A DNA stretch of 36,516 nt from the NCBI GenBank assembly GCA_041690255.1, contig JAWLHU010000028.1:1-36516 (forward strand). The letters are read 5' to 3'. The notes below the pieces were generated by a model, which did not search any database, had not been told where the DNA came from, and saw only the letters and a program-made list of their open reading frames with translations. Below are positions 1 through 8,304 of this stretch, one piece after another. The stretch's first letter is position 1; every line of letters begins with the position of its first letter. The DNA comes from JAWLHU01 sp041690255. Its GTDB lineage: Bacteria; Bacillota; Sulfobacillia; Symbiobacteriales; Symbiobacteriaceae. A program made the position numbers and the translations under genes.

Positions 1-105
1 TGGCGGACCAGGTTGCCGATCCCTGCAGTGCCTAAAGGTGAGGGGCGATGGCGTCCAAGGCCCTGCCCAGCCGGTCGTCGTTGAGGTGCTCAGGCTTTGT
101 GTTCA
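1..105 (-). pseudogene. Downstream remnant of a DUF4277/IS1634-type transposase gene
   Basis: Read on the minus strand, this piece continues the transposase fragment at 2558–2839 once the IS21 element and one copy of its TTCA duplication are removed. One frame gives PEHLNDDRLGRALDAIAPHL, which resembles the segment after the DUF4277 domain of IS1634-type transposases. That frame is shifted by one base from the upstream fragment, and it meets a TAG stop after PHL. The gene was therefore already broken independently of the IS21 insertion. The rest of the gene lies outside the window. The family is recognised from memory of its motifs. Confidence 0.55.
102..105. repeat. Target-site duplication (left copy, TTCA)
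   Basis: The four bases TTCA directly precede the left IS21 end and are repeated directly after the right end at 2558–2561. This is what IS21-type transposition into a 4-bp staggered cut leaves. Because the repeat is so short, its position next to well-matched terminal inverted repeats is what gives it weight. Confidence 0.75.
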
Positions 106-128
106 TGTCAACCGAAAAGTTACCCACC
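106..128 (+). repeat. IS21 left terminal inverted repeat
   Basis: Begins TGTCAACCGAAAAGTTACCC and matches the complement of 2535–2557 at 18 of 23 positions, including the AAAAGTT core. It defines the element end distal to istA. Confidence 0.8.
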
Positions 129-208
129 GTGCTCATCGAAATGTTGACCGGCCCGGTTGCTTGTGCTCAGCGCATTGTTGACCACCCCGGTCACCTTTGC
201 CTTGCCGG

Positions 209-970
209 CTAGCTCTGTTGCCGGCGGAGGCTTTCACGGAAGCGGTACGACTCGCCATTCATCGGCAAGATGTGGGACCTGTGGGTCAAGCGATCCAGGA
301 GCGCAGCGGTGAGTTTCTCGTCCCCAAACACCTCCGTCCAGCGGGCAAACTCCAGGTTCGAGGTTATCAGCAGGCTCCCCCGTTCATAACGCTCGCTGCA
401 GAAGTTGAACAGCAGCTGGCCGCCAGTGGCCGAAAACGGGATGTAGCCAAGCTCGTCCAGTATGACAAGGTCCCAGCGGCGCCACGTGCGCTCCAGGCGG
501 TGCAGACTCCGGTCTTGCTGGGCGGCGATCAGTTCATTCACCAGACTGGCGGCGGTGTAGAACCGCACTCGCTTCCCCGCCCGGCATGCCGCAATGCCCA
601 GCGCAATCGCCAGGTGCGTCTTCCCGGTGCCTGCGTTGCCCACCATCAGGACGTTTTCACGCTGGCCAACCCATTCGCAGTGGGTCAGGGCCAGCACTTT
701 TGCCTTGTTGAGGCTTGGCAGGGCCGTGAAGTCAAAGGCATCTAGCGTCTTGGGGTACGGAAACCGGGCCTGTTGGACCCGTAGTTGCACACCGTTCTGC
801 TCACGCTGCAGGATCTCTTGCTCCAGAAGGGCCGCAAGGAACTCCGTATAGGAGCGGCCTGCCGCTTCAGCCTCCTGGGCTACAGACTTGTACTGCCGGG
901 ACACTACGGGCAGCTTCAGGGTCTTGAGATAGGCCGCCAGCCGGACGTCGGCGACTGTGCTTGCAGTCAT
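209..970 (-). CDS. istB: IstB-like ATP-binding transposition helper
   Basis: A 253-residue protein of the IstB/DnaC-like AAA+ family, the ATP-dependent regulator that works with the IstA transposase of IS21 elements. A Walker A motif (GNAGTGKTH) lies near residue 110 and a Walker B stretch (DLVILDELGYIP) near residue 167, followed by sensor-like LLITSNL. The N-terminal region, about 70 residues, is the helical IstB segment. Its ATG overlaps the istA stop by 4 bases (ATGA), so the two are translationally coupled. The length is normal for the family and no disruption is seen. Confidence 0.93.
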   Translation of the reverse strand: MTASTVADVRLAAYLKTLKLPVVSRQYKSVAQEAEAAGRSYTEFLAALLEQEILQREQNGVQLRVQQARFPYPKTLDAFDFTALPSLNKAKVLALTHCEWVGQRENVLMVGNAGTGKTHLAIALGIAACRAGKRVRFYTAASLVNELIAAQQDRSLHRLERTWRRWDLVILDELGYIPFSATGGQLLFNFCSERYERGSLLITSNLEFARWTEVFGDEKLTAALLDRLTHRSHILPMNGESYRFRESLRRQQS

Positions 971-2475
971 CCGCCCACCCCCTGCAAGAGCTGGTTAAAG
1001 TGCCCCGTACTTGGTGGTGTAACGGGAGCCTCTGGCAGCCGCCGGAGTGTCTCGGTCGAAAGGGGCTGGATGACCCGCCCCGCCTCCTTGAGGTGCTGAG
1101 CAAAGCTCTGGATGACGTCACAGCGATAGCTCCCCATCTCCAGGCACTGTCGGAGCGCTTCGTGGACGTATTGCTCAGGGATATGGCGTAGTAGCCGGAG
1201 CGTCCGGATGAACTCCTTCTGCGGCTGGCTCGCTGTGTGCTGGAGGGCATCGAGATACTTGAGCCAGATCGGGGGCAAGGCGCTTGGCTTCAAGGCACGG
1301 GCGTATGACATCGCACCTGGCTTCCGCTCCAGCAGATCCAGGTAGTGATCAAAGTTCAGACTCTCCTCGTTCCGCCCGTACAGTCTGGGGTGCTCCGCAA
1401 TCAAGTCACTGTTGTGGTAGAGTTGGATCCGGTTGACATACGCCTTCAGCGTGACCTGCTGGTAGGCATACTGCGCCGGGACGGAGTAGCGGTTCGTCTC
1501 GAAGTGAACCAGCGACAGGCTGTTGACGCGTGGGTGGACCACCCGAGCGCAGTCAAAGGGTCGCTCAGGGAGTTTCTGCAGGGCCGGCTGCTCTTGCTCG
1601 AAGACGGCGCCAACTGTACTCCCATGCTTCATGGGGTGCTGCTGTTGGCGGTTCCGGAGGCAGGCATTACGCAGGTACTCATTCAACTCGGCCAGGTCTC
1701 TGACTTCCGGTAGCGGCACCAGATAGTTTCGGCGGGCATATCCGACCAGGTTCTCAACCGAACCCTTCTCGTTGCCCTTGCCCGGACTGCAGAAGTGGCT
1801 GTCAAACAGGTAGTGAGCCCGCAGTGCACTGAAAGCCTCCTGTTCGACCCGGTCACGACCAGCCAGGATCTTACGTACAACCGTCTTCAGGTTGTCATAC
1901 GAGATCACGGCCGGGACACCGTTCCAGTGTGCAAAGGCAAGTTGGTGTCCTTCGAAGAATGCCTCCTGGCGCTCATGCGGGAAGGCCACCACGAAGAAGT
2001 CGCGGCTGGCGGCCAGGCGCATGCAGAAGAGGTGAACCGTGACCTGCTTGCCGGCGATGATCACATCGGCCTGTCCCCAGTCGCAGAAGGCCCGGGTGCC
2101 AAGTTCAAACTCCAGCGGGATGTAGACCTCTCGCCGGCTCCCCCGAAGCAGCCGGACGTGACGCCGGATCGTCGACTCCCCGCCCAGAAAGTTATACTCA
2201 TCGACCAGCCGCAGGTAGATGCGGCGGGCCGTGTGCCGTTGCTTTGGCGGCCTGTGTAGATCCTGCTCCAGCCATTCGGCAATGATCCCCTTGACCGACT
2301 CCAGGACAGGGGAGGGGCGCTCTGCCTTCAGGTGATAACGAGGGGGCTGGGCGTCCGCCAGGCACTTACGGACTGTCTGGCGAGCCACCTTCAGTTCCCG
2401 AGCCACCTCGCGAATAGACCACCCTTTCACCAGTACCAGCTTTCTGATAAGCTCTTTATCGACCATCCCAAGCAC
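967..2475 (-). CDS. istA: IS21-family transposase IstA
   Basis: A DDE transposase of about 502 residues. The N-terminal helix-turn-helix (WSIREVARELKVARQTVRKC) would bind the element ends. The catalytic core shows CDWGQADV (first Asp), ISYDNLKT (second Asp) and a Glu in GNEKGSVENLVGYARR, followed by the C-terminal IstA domain (SLVHFETNRYSVP). I chose the GTG at 2475 because GGGAGGAAAGG lies at optimal spacing before it; an ATG at 2466 (MVDKEL) is the alternative. An in-frame ATG at 2562 lies outside the element and cannot be native. Intact and coupled to istB. Confidence 0.9.
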   Translation of the reverse strand: MLGMVDKELIRKLVLVKGWSIREVARELKVARQTVRKCLADAQPPRYHLKAERPSPVLESVKGIIAEWLEQDLHRPPKQRHTARRIYLRLVDEYNFLGGESTIRRHVRLLRGSRREVYIPLEFELGTRAFCDWGQADVIIAGKQVTVHLFCMRLAASRDFFVVAFPHERQEAFFEGHQLAFAHWNGVPAVISYDNLKTVVRKILAGRDRVEQEAFSALRAHYLFDSHFCSPGKGNEKGSVENLVGYARRNYLVPLPEVRDLAELNEYLRNACLRNRQQQHPMKHGSTVGAVFEQEQPALQKLPERPFDCARVVHPRVNSLSLVHFETNRYSVPAQYAYQQVTLKAYVNRIQLYHNSDLIAEHPRLYGRNEESLNFDHYLDLLERKPGAMSYARALKPSALPPIWLKYLDALQHTASQPQKEFIRTLRLLRHIPEQYVHEALRQCLEMGSYRCDVIQSFAQHLKEAGRVIQPLSTETLRRLPEAPVTPPSTGHFNQLLQGVGG

Positions 2476-2534
2476 AACCTTTCCTCCCTTACGTGAAGCG
2501 TCAGCAACTTCAGCATAAGGGGAAATGTGTTTGG

Positions 2535-2557
2535 GGTGGTCAACTTTTAGGTTAGCA
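2535..2557 (-). repeat. IS21 right terminal inverted repeat
   Basis: The minus strand reads TGCTAACCTAAAAGTTGACC from 2557 inward and mirrors the left end at 106–128. It lies about 60 bases upstream of the istA start, so the istA promoter probably lies in or next to this end. Confidence 0.8.
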
Positions 2558-2839
2558 TTCACACTTTGCCCCGAACACCTCCTCCACAGCCCAACGCTTC
2601 GCCCACAAGTCGAAGTGATAGAGGGGCTGCGGTGCTGTCAGGCGGTTGGCGACCATGGCGCAGATGATCTCGCCGTGTGTGAGGTGCGCAACCTCTCGAA
2701 TCGGAACCGCCCGGTCGATGATCCCCTGCACATCCAATTGGCGCAGCACATGCGCCACTATGGGGAGGGATCCCAAATTCTTCACCAGCGTCTTCTGGTA
2801 GATCACCTGGCGAATCGGACGTTCACGATTCCGGCCCAT
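2558..2839 (-). pseudogene. N-terminal remnant of a DUF4277/IS1634-type transposase, cut by IS21
   Basis: Encodes MGRNRERPIRQVIYQKTLVK followed by LPIVAHVLRQLDVQGIIDR and ANRLTAPQPLYHFDLWAKRW, the typical DUF4277 N-terminal domain of IS1634-type transposases. Such proteins usually run to 400–550 residues; here about 94 codons remain before the IS21 right end. The reading continues at 1–105 but with a one-base frameshift and a stop. The element was therefore dying or dead when IS21 landed, or decayed afterwards. Upstream, an inverted repeat CCTGGT/ACCAGG (2852–2876) lies close to the start; I could not locate the outer end of this older element. Confidence 0.75.
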
Positions 2840-3413
2840 TTTGGCAAGCCCCCTGGTCTCAGACCTGATTACCAGGTGGGTTCGCGCATCGACATTGAAA
2901 CTCCTTCCAACTTGGCGTTAGCCATGTGCAGAAGACGGGTCTAGGAGCCATAGGCCCTGCATCATGTTGGGTATGGTCGACCGGTCCTTGTGGTCGTGCC
3001 AATCGTGTCCGTACTATCGTCAATACGATGGGCTCCCCGAGATTTCGTTTCCGGCAGCGGCTCCCATCAGAACCACGAGAATTCCCTGTCTGTCCAACCC
3101 ATTTCACTGCCATGCGCCTCTTGCGGTTCTGAGAAGAGCGGTCTCTGACCTTCAATGCCCCTGGGCCCGCACCATGCAAAACTCCGCCCCAGTCGGCCAT
3201 GGAGCATCACTGTTCCCCTTTGGGCCCGCATGTGCCAATCAGTGTCCAGTGAGAAGTGGAAGGCCCGACCAGGGGTAATCTCTATCTAGGACTAACAGGC
3301 TTCGAGAAGCTCCCTCTTGAAGTCCAGGAAATCGCCCGGTATATGATAGCCCAAGCGGGACGGTAGGGACCAAGGACACTCCGGGCCATCGTGCGTCTGC
3401 CGGAGGGCACAAC
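2840..3413. other. Intergenic stretch without a recognisable gene
   Basis: About 570 bases between the transposase remnant and the S-layer terminator. The longest minus-strand frame (2859–3200, 113 codons) matches no family I know, has no convincing ribosome site and is rich in Arg, Gly and Pro, as noncoding GC-rich DNA often is. A minus-strand frame ending at about 3297 gives LDFKRELLEAC before a stop, which could be the tail of another decayed transposase; this is weak. The outer end of the IS1634-type element must lie here, but I cannot place it. Confidence 0.4.
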
Positions 3414-3442
3414 GAAAACGCCCCCACGAGGGGGGCGTTTTC
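3414..3442 (-). terminator. Terminator of the S-layer gene
   Basis: A 12-bp stem, GAAAACGCCCCC paired with GGGGGCGTTTTC around a short loop, lies 15 bases after the S-layer stop. On the minus strand the stem closes into a T-rich tract (the complement of GAAAAC). The symmetry makes it usable in both directions. Confidence 0.85.
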
Positions 3443-3456
3443 TCCCGGCTATAAAG

Positions 3457-6400
3457 CTACGGGTTGACGGTCACCGAGAAGGAGGTCTCGGCAAGATCCT
3501 TAACACCATCGTTGTTGGCGTCAATCCAGCCCTCGAAGGTCAGATCGGCGTCAGCAGCGGTCGGAGACACCACGTACACCTTGGTGGTTGTGCGGCTCTT
3601 GCTGATGGTGATCAGCTTGGAGCTGGTGTAAGGGATGCCGTTAGCGTCCCGCACCTGCACGGTGGTGTCGGTGGAGGACCAGGTGAACTTCACAGGCAGG
3701 GTCACAGACGAGCCAAGCACGTTGTTGAAGAACTCGTCGGTGAGCTGCAGGGTGAGCTCGTTGGTCACAGTCTTGTCGAAGGTGACGAGGTCATCGGCGT
3801 CAGCCTCGACCACGATCGCATCAGCCACAGGGCCAGCCTTGACGGCGATGGTGCGGCTGGAGGAGACGTCGGTGGCCAGGTTGGTCAGGCCAACGGTCAG
3901 GCTCAGGGCCTCGGCCTTGGTGACGTTGATGGCGCCCGAGTAGTACACGCCGTTGGCGTCGTAGGTCCACTCAACGTCGGTATCAACGTTGTCGAGGATC
4001 AGCTTGCTGTTGCTGGCAGTGACCTTGAAGGCATAGTCGGGGTTGGAGATGACATCCTCGACCGCACGGCCGTAGTTGTCCTTGACGGTGACCTTCAGGT
4101 AGACCGAGTTGCCAGCGGCAATGCTGGATACGCGGTTACCGGTGGAGTCGCCAGCATCAAGCACGTCGACAGAGATGGTGGACGGGATCAGCGAGACAGT
4201 ATTGACGGTGGTCTTACCGTAGACGTTGCTGATGGTGGTCGGGCTGATGGTGTCGCCGTAGGTCAGGTCGGTCCCGCCAACCTTCACGTCAGCCGTGGAG
4301 ATGTAGTCGAGAATGGTGACCTCAACCTTGGCCTGGCCATTGGCATCCGTCTTGGTCTCGTAGGCTTCCTTCGCACCGGCAAGCAGCATGCCATCATACT
4401 GGTCGCTGGCAGCGGCGTCCTCGAACGTGACGGTCTGGTCAGCAACCTTCACCACGTTGCCGTGCACGTCGTACAGCTGAGCGGTAAGGGTAGCCTTCCC
4501 AGGGCTGCGGAGAATGTTGGTGAGGCTGTTCTCGAAAGCAACGTACTTGGCGTCGCCGGCGGTGTAGGTCACGGCGATGCTGTTGCTGTCGGAGAGGTCC
4601 TCGTCGTTGTCGACAACCTTCACAGTGAAGTCATCGGCCAGCTGCGAAGCCACGTAGAAGGTGGCAGTGCCGCCGGACAGGGTGACAGACTGAGCGACGC
4701 CGTCGACAGGGGTGCCAGCAGCTTCAGCGAGGCTGAAGAAGAGGAACTGGTCGTCGGCCATGCCGTCGAAGCTAATGCCGATGATGTTATCGGTGGCTAC
4801 GTCGGTAGCCGAAGTGACAGGGACACCGTAGCGGTCAACAGCGGTCACCGTGAACTCGATCCGCTTGTCGGTGCCGTTGTCAACGGTTTGGCTGGTCTTG
4901 TCGCTGGTGAGAACCAGCTTGGAAGCGGCGAGCGGCAGGGCAGCCTTCACAGTAGCGGTGCCGGTCTTCAGGCCGGGGTAGCTGACAGTGAGGGTGGCGG
5001 TGCCGGCGTCGCCCATGAACACCGGGTAGATGTTGAATTTGTCGCCGGTAGCCAGGGTCAGGGCCTCAGCCTTGTCGTCGGAGGTGGCCTTCAGGCTGGC
5101 AGAGCCAGAGACGGTCACGTCGAACTCCCATGCGCCGTTGAGCATGTCCTCGCCCTTCTGGTCCAGGACAGTAACGGTGACAACCTGCTCAGAGCCGGTG
5201 CCGTAGGCGTCGGTCGGCAGGTACTCAGGAGCGTCAACGCTAATCTCGGTCGCAACCTGCGCAACACCGGTGACGGTGGCGGTGCCATAGGCCTCATCGA
5301 AGACGCTATCAGCATCATCGCTATCATAAGCAGCGTCGATGATGATGTCCAGGTCAGCCAGGGTGCCGTCGGACTTCAGCTCGAAGGTAGCGACGCCGTC
5401 CTCGAGGACAGCGACCTTTGGACTGGTGGTGTCCTTGTCGACCAGGTCGGTGGTCAGCTCGATGAAGCCCTCGGCGTTGCCGACCAGGTTGCCGTTCTCG
5501 TCGGCAGCCTTGACCTTCACAGTGACGTAGGTGGCGTTGTTGTCAACGACCTCGGTCGGGGCCTCGACAACCAGCTTAGCGATGTCGCCATAGACACCGA
5601 TGGTACCCTCAGCGGACTTGCCGTCCTTGCTGGCGGTCACGGTGTACTGGCCAGCCTTCGACGCGATGAACTTGTTGCCCTCAATGAAGGCATCAGCCGA
5701 GGTCTCGCTGAAGGTAGCGCCCTCGATGGTGTTGCCATAAGCGTCCTGAGCGGCCAGGGTGACGGCAGCGCCCGGAGCAACAGCAGCGTCGCTGGTGATA
5801 ACCTTGGCCAGCTCGCCGGCCACGACGGTAACGTTCAGGGCCTTCGGAGCCAAGGAGCCGTAGCTAACGGTGATGGTGCCAGCGCCGGCGGTGGTGCCAG
5901 CAACAACCTTACCGGTAGCCTTGTCGACGGAGGCAACGGCGCCGCCAACGGTGATGGTGATGTCGTCAGCGTTGGCCTCAACCTTCTCGCCGTTGGCGTC
6001 AACGACAGCGAAGGTCAGGGTAGCCTCGCCGCCAGCGGCGATGGAATCAGCGCTCAGCTCAGCGTTGATCGCAGTGGCAACGCCGACATTCCGGGTAACG
6101 GTGAAGGACTCGGTGGTGGTGTTGCCAGCCAGGTCCTTGGCGGAGAAGGTGATCGGGTTGGCGCCGACCTCGAGGGTGACCTCCTGGGTGAAGGAGCCGT
6201 CAGCACCGGCGGTGATCTGCTCGGAGCCGTACCACAGGGAGACGGCGCCCTCGACCTTACCGGTGACGGTCAGGGTCGGGTTGGTGGTGTTGAGGTCGGC
6301 CGGCTTGTTGACGGTGAGGACAGGGGCCTCGGTGTCAACGTAGGTGGTCATAACGGTCTCGCCAGCGCTCACCTGGTAGGTGGAGAAGATGGCGTAGGCC

Positions 6401-6975
6401 AGGCCGAAGGCGTTGCCACGGGTGGCAGGAGCGCCAGGATCGGCCAGGTAAGCCTCGGCATCTTCAGCGCTGATGATGCCGGCATCCTTGGCGGCGGCGA
6501 TGGTGTCCGCAGCCCAGTTGGCGCCGGTGCCCGGAGCCACGCCCAGGAACTTCATGACGAAGGCCAGGGCCTCGATCATGGTGACGTTCTGGTTGGGCTT
6601 GAAGGAGCCATCCTCGTAGCCAATGGTGATGCCCTTCTGGGCGGCGATGTTCTTCGCCAGAGCGGCGTAGCCGGAGTACCAGGCGGCGACATCCACGTCG
6701 CTGAAGGAGGAAGCGCCAGCCAGGATCTTGGCGGTCTCTTCCTGGCCGAAGGCCCGGACGATGATGGTAACGAGCTCAGCACGGGTCAGGGTGTCACCGA
6801 GAGCGGGATCAGAGGTGCCGTCGGCCAGGAGCTTGCCCTGAACAATCTTGTAGGTGCTCAGGACGTCGAAGGCCGTCTGGTTCTGCTCGGCAGGGGCGGC
6901 AAACGCAGTGCCGACCAGGCCGAGGATGAGGCTCGACGCCACTACAGCGGACGTCAGCTTCTTCATCAGACCCAT
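3457..6975 (-). CDS. SLH-domain S-layer protein with tandem Ig-like domains
   Basis: A 1172-residue secreted surface protein. Residues 1–26 are a classic signal peptide (MGLMKKLTSAVVASSLILGL, cleavage after AFA). Residues about 36–200 hold two to three SLH repeats (TLTRAELVTIIVRAFG, SFSDVDVAAWYSGYAALAKN, GYEDGSFKPNQNVTMIEAL), which in this family bind pyruvylated cell-wall polymer. The rest is a string of beta-rich bacterial Ig-like modules (APVLTVNKPADLNTTNPTLT, then BIG-type repeats), ending in DANNDGVKDLAETSFSVTV. The first ATG fits AAGGAGGA at 10 bases better than the MKKL ATG. The acidic composition, low Cys content and strong codon bias fit an abundant array-forming protein. Its codon bias leaves a 1201-codon antisense frame open; I do not regard that as a gene. 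Confidence 0.9.
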   Translation of the reverse strand: MGLMKKLTSAVVASSLILGLVGTAFAAPAEQNQTAFDVLSTYKIVQGKLLADGTSDPALGDTLTRAELVTIIVRAFGQEETAKILAGASSFSDVDVAAWYSGYAALAKNIAAQKGITIGYEDGSFKPNQNVTMIEALAFVMKFLGVAPGTGANWAADTIAAAKDAGIISAEDAEAYLADPGAPATRGNAFGLAYAIFSTYQVSAGETVMTTYVDTEAPVLTVNKPADLNTTNPTLTVTGKVEGAVSLWYGSEQITAGADGSFTQEVTLEVGANPITFSAKDLAGNTTTESFTVTRNVGVATAINAELSADSIAAGGEATLTFAVVDANGEKVEANADDITITVGGAVASVDKATGKVVAGTTAGAGTITVSYGSLAPKALNVTVVAGELAKVITSDAAVAPGAAVTLAAQDAYGNTIEGATFSETSADAFIEGNKFIASKAGQYTVTASKDGKSAEGTIGVYGDIAKLVVEAPTEVVDNNATYVTVKVKAADENGNLVGNAEGFIELTTDLVDKDTTSPKVAVLEDGVATFELKSDGTLADLDIIIDAAYDSDDADSVFDEAYGTATVTGVAQVATEISVDAPEYLPTDAYGTGSEQVVTVTVLDQKGEDMLNGAWEFDVTVSGSASLKATSDDKAEALTLATGDKFNIYPVFMGDAGTATLTVSYPGLKTGTATVKAALPLAASKLVLTSDKTSQTVDNGTDKRIEFTVTAVDRYGVPVTSATDVATDNIIGISFDGMADDQFLFFSLAEAAGTPVDGVAQSVTLSGGTATFYVASQLADDFTVKVVDNDEDLSDSNSIAVTYTAGDAKYVAFENSLTNILRSPGKATLTAQLYDVHGNVVKVADQTVTFEDAAASDQYDGMLLAGAKEAYETKTDANGQAKVEVTILDYISTADVKVGGTDLTYGDTISPTTISNVYGKTTVNTVSLIPSTISVDVLDAGDSTGNRVSSIAAGNSVYLKVTVKDNYGRAVEDVISNPDYAFKVTASNSKLILDNVDTDVEWTYDANGVYYSGAINVTKAEALSLTVGLTNLATDVSSSRTIAVKAGPVADAIVVEADADDLVTFDKTVTNELTLQLTDEFFNNVLGSSVTLPVKFTWSSTDTTVQVRDANGIPYTSSKLITISKSRTTTKVYVVSPTAADADLTFEGWIDANNDGVKDLAETSFSVTVNP

Positions 6976-7387
6976 TCCTTGGTATCCTCCTTATAGTCAA
7001 GTAGGTTCCAACTATCTTCCTCATGAGCGGTGAACACGAGGAAGCTTGTAAACTTATGCGGCTTGATCGCCTGCGTCATAGAGGTTCGGCACTGGGCCCG
7101 GAAATCCTGCCCGGCATACTGTTGGTACATAATTGCTAAAGTGAGCCCACAGTATGGAGTGCGTCGCATTCCGCAGACGGGTGAATAGACGTCCGGTCCC
7201 CCGCAAATGTTCCCGAGATCGCGCGTTTTTCGCGGCTTTTTCGCGGCTTTTGCTACCCCTGTGATATCGTTCCGGTTCAAGTAGACGCATGAGCCGATCT
7301 GTTTGTTCCCGGTCTGCTTGTTGGATTTAACTGGGTCCTCGCATCGCAGGGATTTCCGGGCTTACCCCTCTTTTTCCGAATTCATTG
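6976..7387. other. Divergent intergenic region upstream of the S-layer gene
   Basis: About 410 bases between the divergent S-layer gene and the promoter of the stalk-domain gene. No protein is convincing; minus-strand frames at 6966–7290 lack ribosome sites and family resemblance. The long span suggests an extended 5' leader for the S-layer mRNA, common for S-layer genes, but I could not pick a confident minus-strand promoter. A short tandem repeat TTTTCGCGGC occurs twice at about 7227–7248. Confidence 0.4.
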
Positions 7388-7396
7388 TGGTATGAT
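7388..7396 (+). promoter_or_regulatory. Extended -10 promoter (TGGTATGAT) of the stalk-domain gene
   Basis: TG-N-TATGAT matches an extended -10 element, with a poor -35 region in front. It would start transcription near 7403, about 67 bases before the GTG start at 7470. Downstream, AGTCATC (7399–7405) and GATGACT (7450–7456) form an inverted repeat around the hairpin CCCC/GGGG, which may be an operator or leader structure. Confidence 0.4.
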
Positions 7397-7469
7397 TAAG
7401 TCATCACCCCCGAAAGCTGGGGTAGTCACACGAATCCTATACAACACAGGATGACTGGGAGGGAACGTT

Positions 7470-8234
7470 GTGCTGCAACGCAGACATGGTTCGTTCATTG
7501 CTGGTTTCGTGGCGGCTGCGCTGCTGTTTGGTGGGATCTCTGTCGGAGCAGAGGCTCTCGAGCGCTCCATTCAGGTAAGCTACCACCCCTTGAACTACGT
7601 GTTTGATGGACAGACCAAAGCCCCGCCCGCCGATCAGCAGGGGTTTGTCTACGACAATCGGACATTTGTCTCCCTCCGGTTTATGAGCGAGGCACTTAAC
7701 AAGAAGGTCACTTGGGACGGCGACACCCGGACCATTTATGTGGGTCGCAAACCAAGCCCTCCCCCGCCAATTTGGGAGAAGCCACAGGTTACCGGAGAAG
7801 CCTCGTTCAAGTTGGAATACTATCAGGAAGGAGCACTGAATCTCCGCGGTCTGGAGATGCCGAACTCACTGCTGGTCTCTTCCCTCATTGCCCATGAGAC
7901 TGCTCTGAAGGAACTCTCGTCGGCGGTCGTGGCGAACTGGACCATGCCTGCCGGTGCCAAGACCATTACGGGTACTCTTTTTGTCCCTGATCATTACTTC
8001 GGTGTAGCAGACGAGCGCCAGGTTGGGTACCTCCTATTAATTAACGAGAAAAACCAGCCTATATACCGGAGTGAAGTGATTACTAATCTACACGAGCCAC
8101 TTCCGTTTAAGGCCTCGGTCGATCAGGTAAAGAGTGTGACAGTCCATGTCGTGTTGTTCCATAACCAGGGTGTTCAAAAGGACCCAGAGGTCTACATGAC
8201 GCAACTGGGAATTTCGGACCTAAAGGTAAACTAG
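7470..8234 (+). CDS. Secreted protein with a copper-amine-oxidase-like (stalk) domain
   Basis: A 254-residue exported protein. Residues 1–28 form a signal peptide or membrane anchor (GSFIAGFVAAALLFGGISVG). Residues about 37–90 match the copper amine oxidase N-terminal-like stalk domain common in Gram-positive surface proteins (GFVYDNRTFVSLRFMSEALN and VTWDGDTRTIYVG). A Pro-rich linker (KPSPPPPIWEKP) follows, then about 155 residues of a beta-rich domain I do not recognise (YFGVADERQVGYLLLINEKN). The GTG start has GGGAGGG at 6 bases. Related stalk domains are wall-associated, not catalytic copper oxidases. It is monocistronic, with a terminator just behind it. Confidence 0.75.
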   Translation: MLQRRHGSFIAGFVAAALLFGGISVGAEALERSIQVSYHPLNYVFDGQTKAPPADQQGFVYDNRTFVSLRFMSEALNKKVTWDGDTRTIYVGRKPSPPPPIWEKPQVTGEASFKLEYYQEGALNLRGLEMPNSLLVSSLIAHETALKELSSAVVANWTMPAGAKTITGTLFVPDHYFGVADERQVGYLLLINEKNQPIYRSEVITNLHEPLPFKASVDQVKSVTVHVVLFHNQGVQKDPEVYMTQLGISDLKVN

Positions 8235-8254
8235 CAATCAGTCTGACCCGCGGC

Positions 8255-8292
8255 AGACCCCGGCTCTTCCTCCACTGGGAGAACCGGGGTCT
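8255..8292. terminator. Bidirectional terminator between convergent genes
   Basis: AGACCCCGG pairs with CCGGGGTCT around an 18–20 base loop, between the stalk-domain gene and the convergent NYN gene. The T-rich stretch after the plus-strand stem (CTCATCTTGCTCT) is weak. Confidence 0.7.
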
Positions 8293-8304
8293 CTCATCTT
8301 GCTC

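Larger units (their letters stand above)
106..2557 (-). mobile_element. Complete IS21-family insertion sequence
   Basis: The element is 2452 bp with istA and istB in the usual overlapping order on the minus strand. The outer ends form an imperfect inverted repeat of about 23 bases: positions 106–128 read TGTCAACCGAAAAGTTACCC, and the complement of 2535–2557 begins TGCTAACCTAAAAGTTGACC. Both ends start TG and close CA, as IS21 elements do. The flanks carry a 4-bp direct repeat TTCA (102–105 and 2558–2561), within the size range of IS21 target duplications. Intact ends, both genes and the target duplication suggest a recent and possibly active copy. A sub-terminal sequence near 176–189 (GTTGACCACCCC) repeats part of the right end, like the multiple terminal repeats of IS21. 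Confidence 0.9.

Noticed and set aside
2859..3200. 113-codon minus-strand frame upstream of the transposase remnant
   Set aside because: No ribosome site, no recognisable domain, unusual composition; kept only as part of an unexplained intergenic stretch. Considered and not supported as group II intron sequence.
3391..6996. A 1201-codon plus-strand frame fully antisense to the S-layer gene
   Set aside because: It lacks any domain, signal or ribosome site and is made of Gly, Val, Asp and Leu repeats that mirror the strong codon bias of the S-layer gene. The minus-strand protein has a signal peptide, SLH domains, a ribosome site and a terminator.
7200..7260. Possible CRISPR-like short repeats (TTTTCGCGGC twice)
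   Set aside because: Only two adjacent copies with no spacer pattern; no CRISPR array or cas gene is seen in the window.
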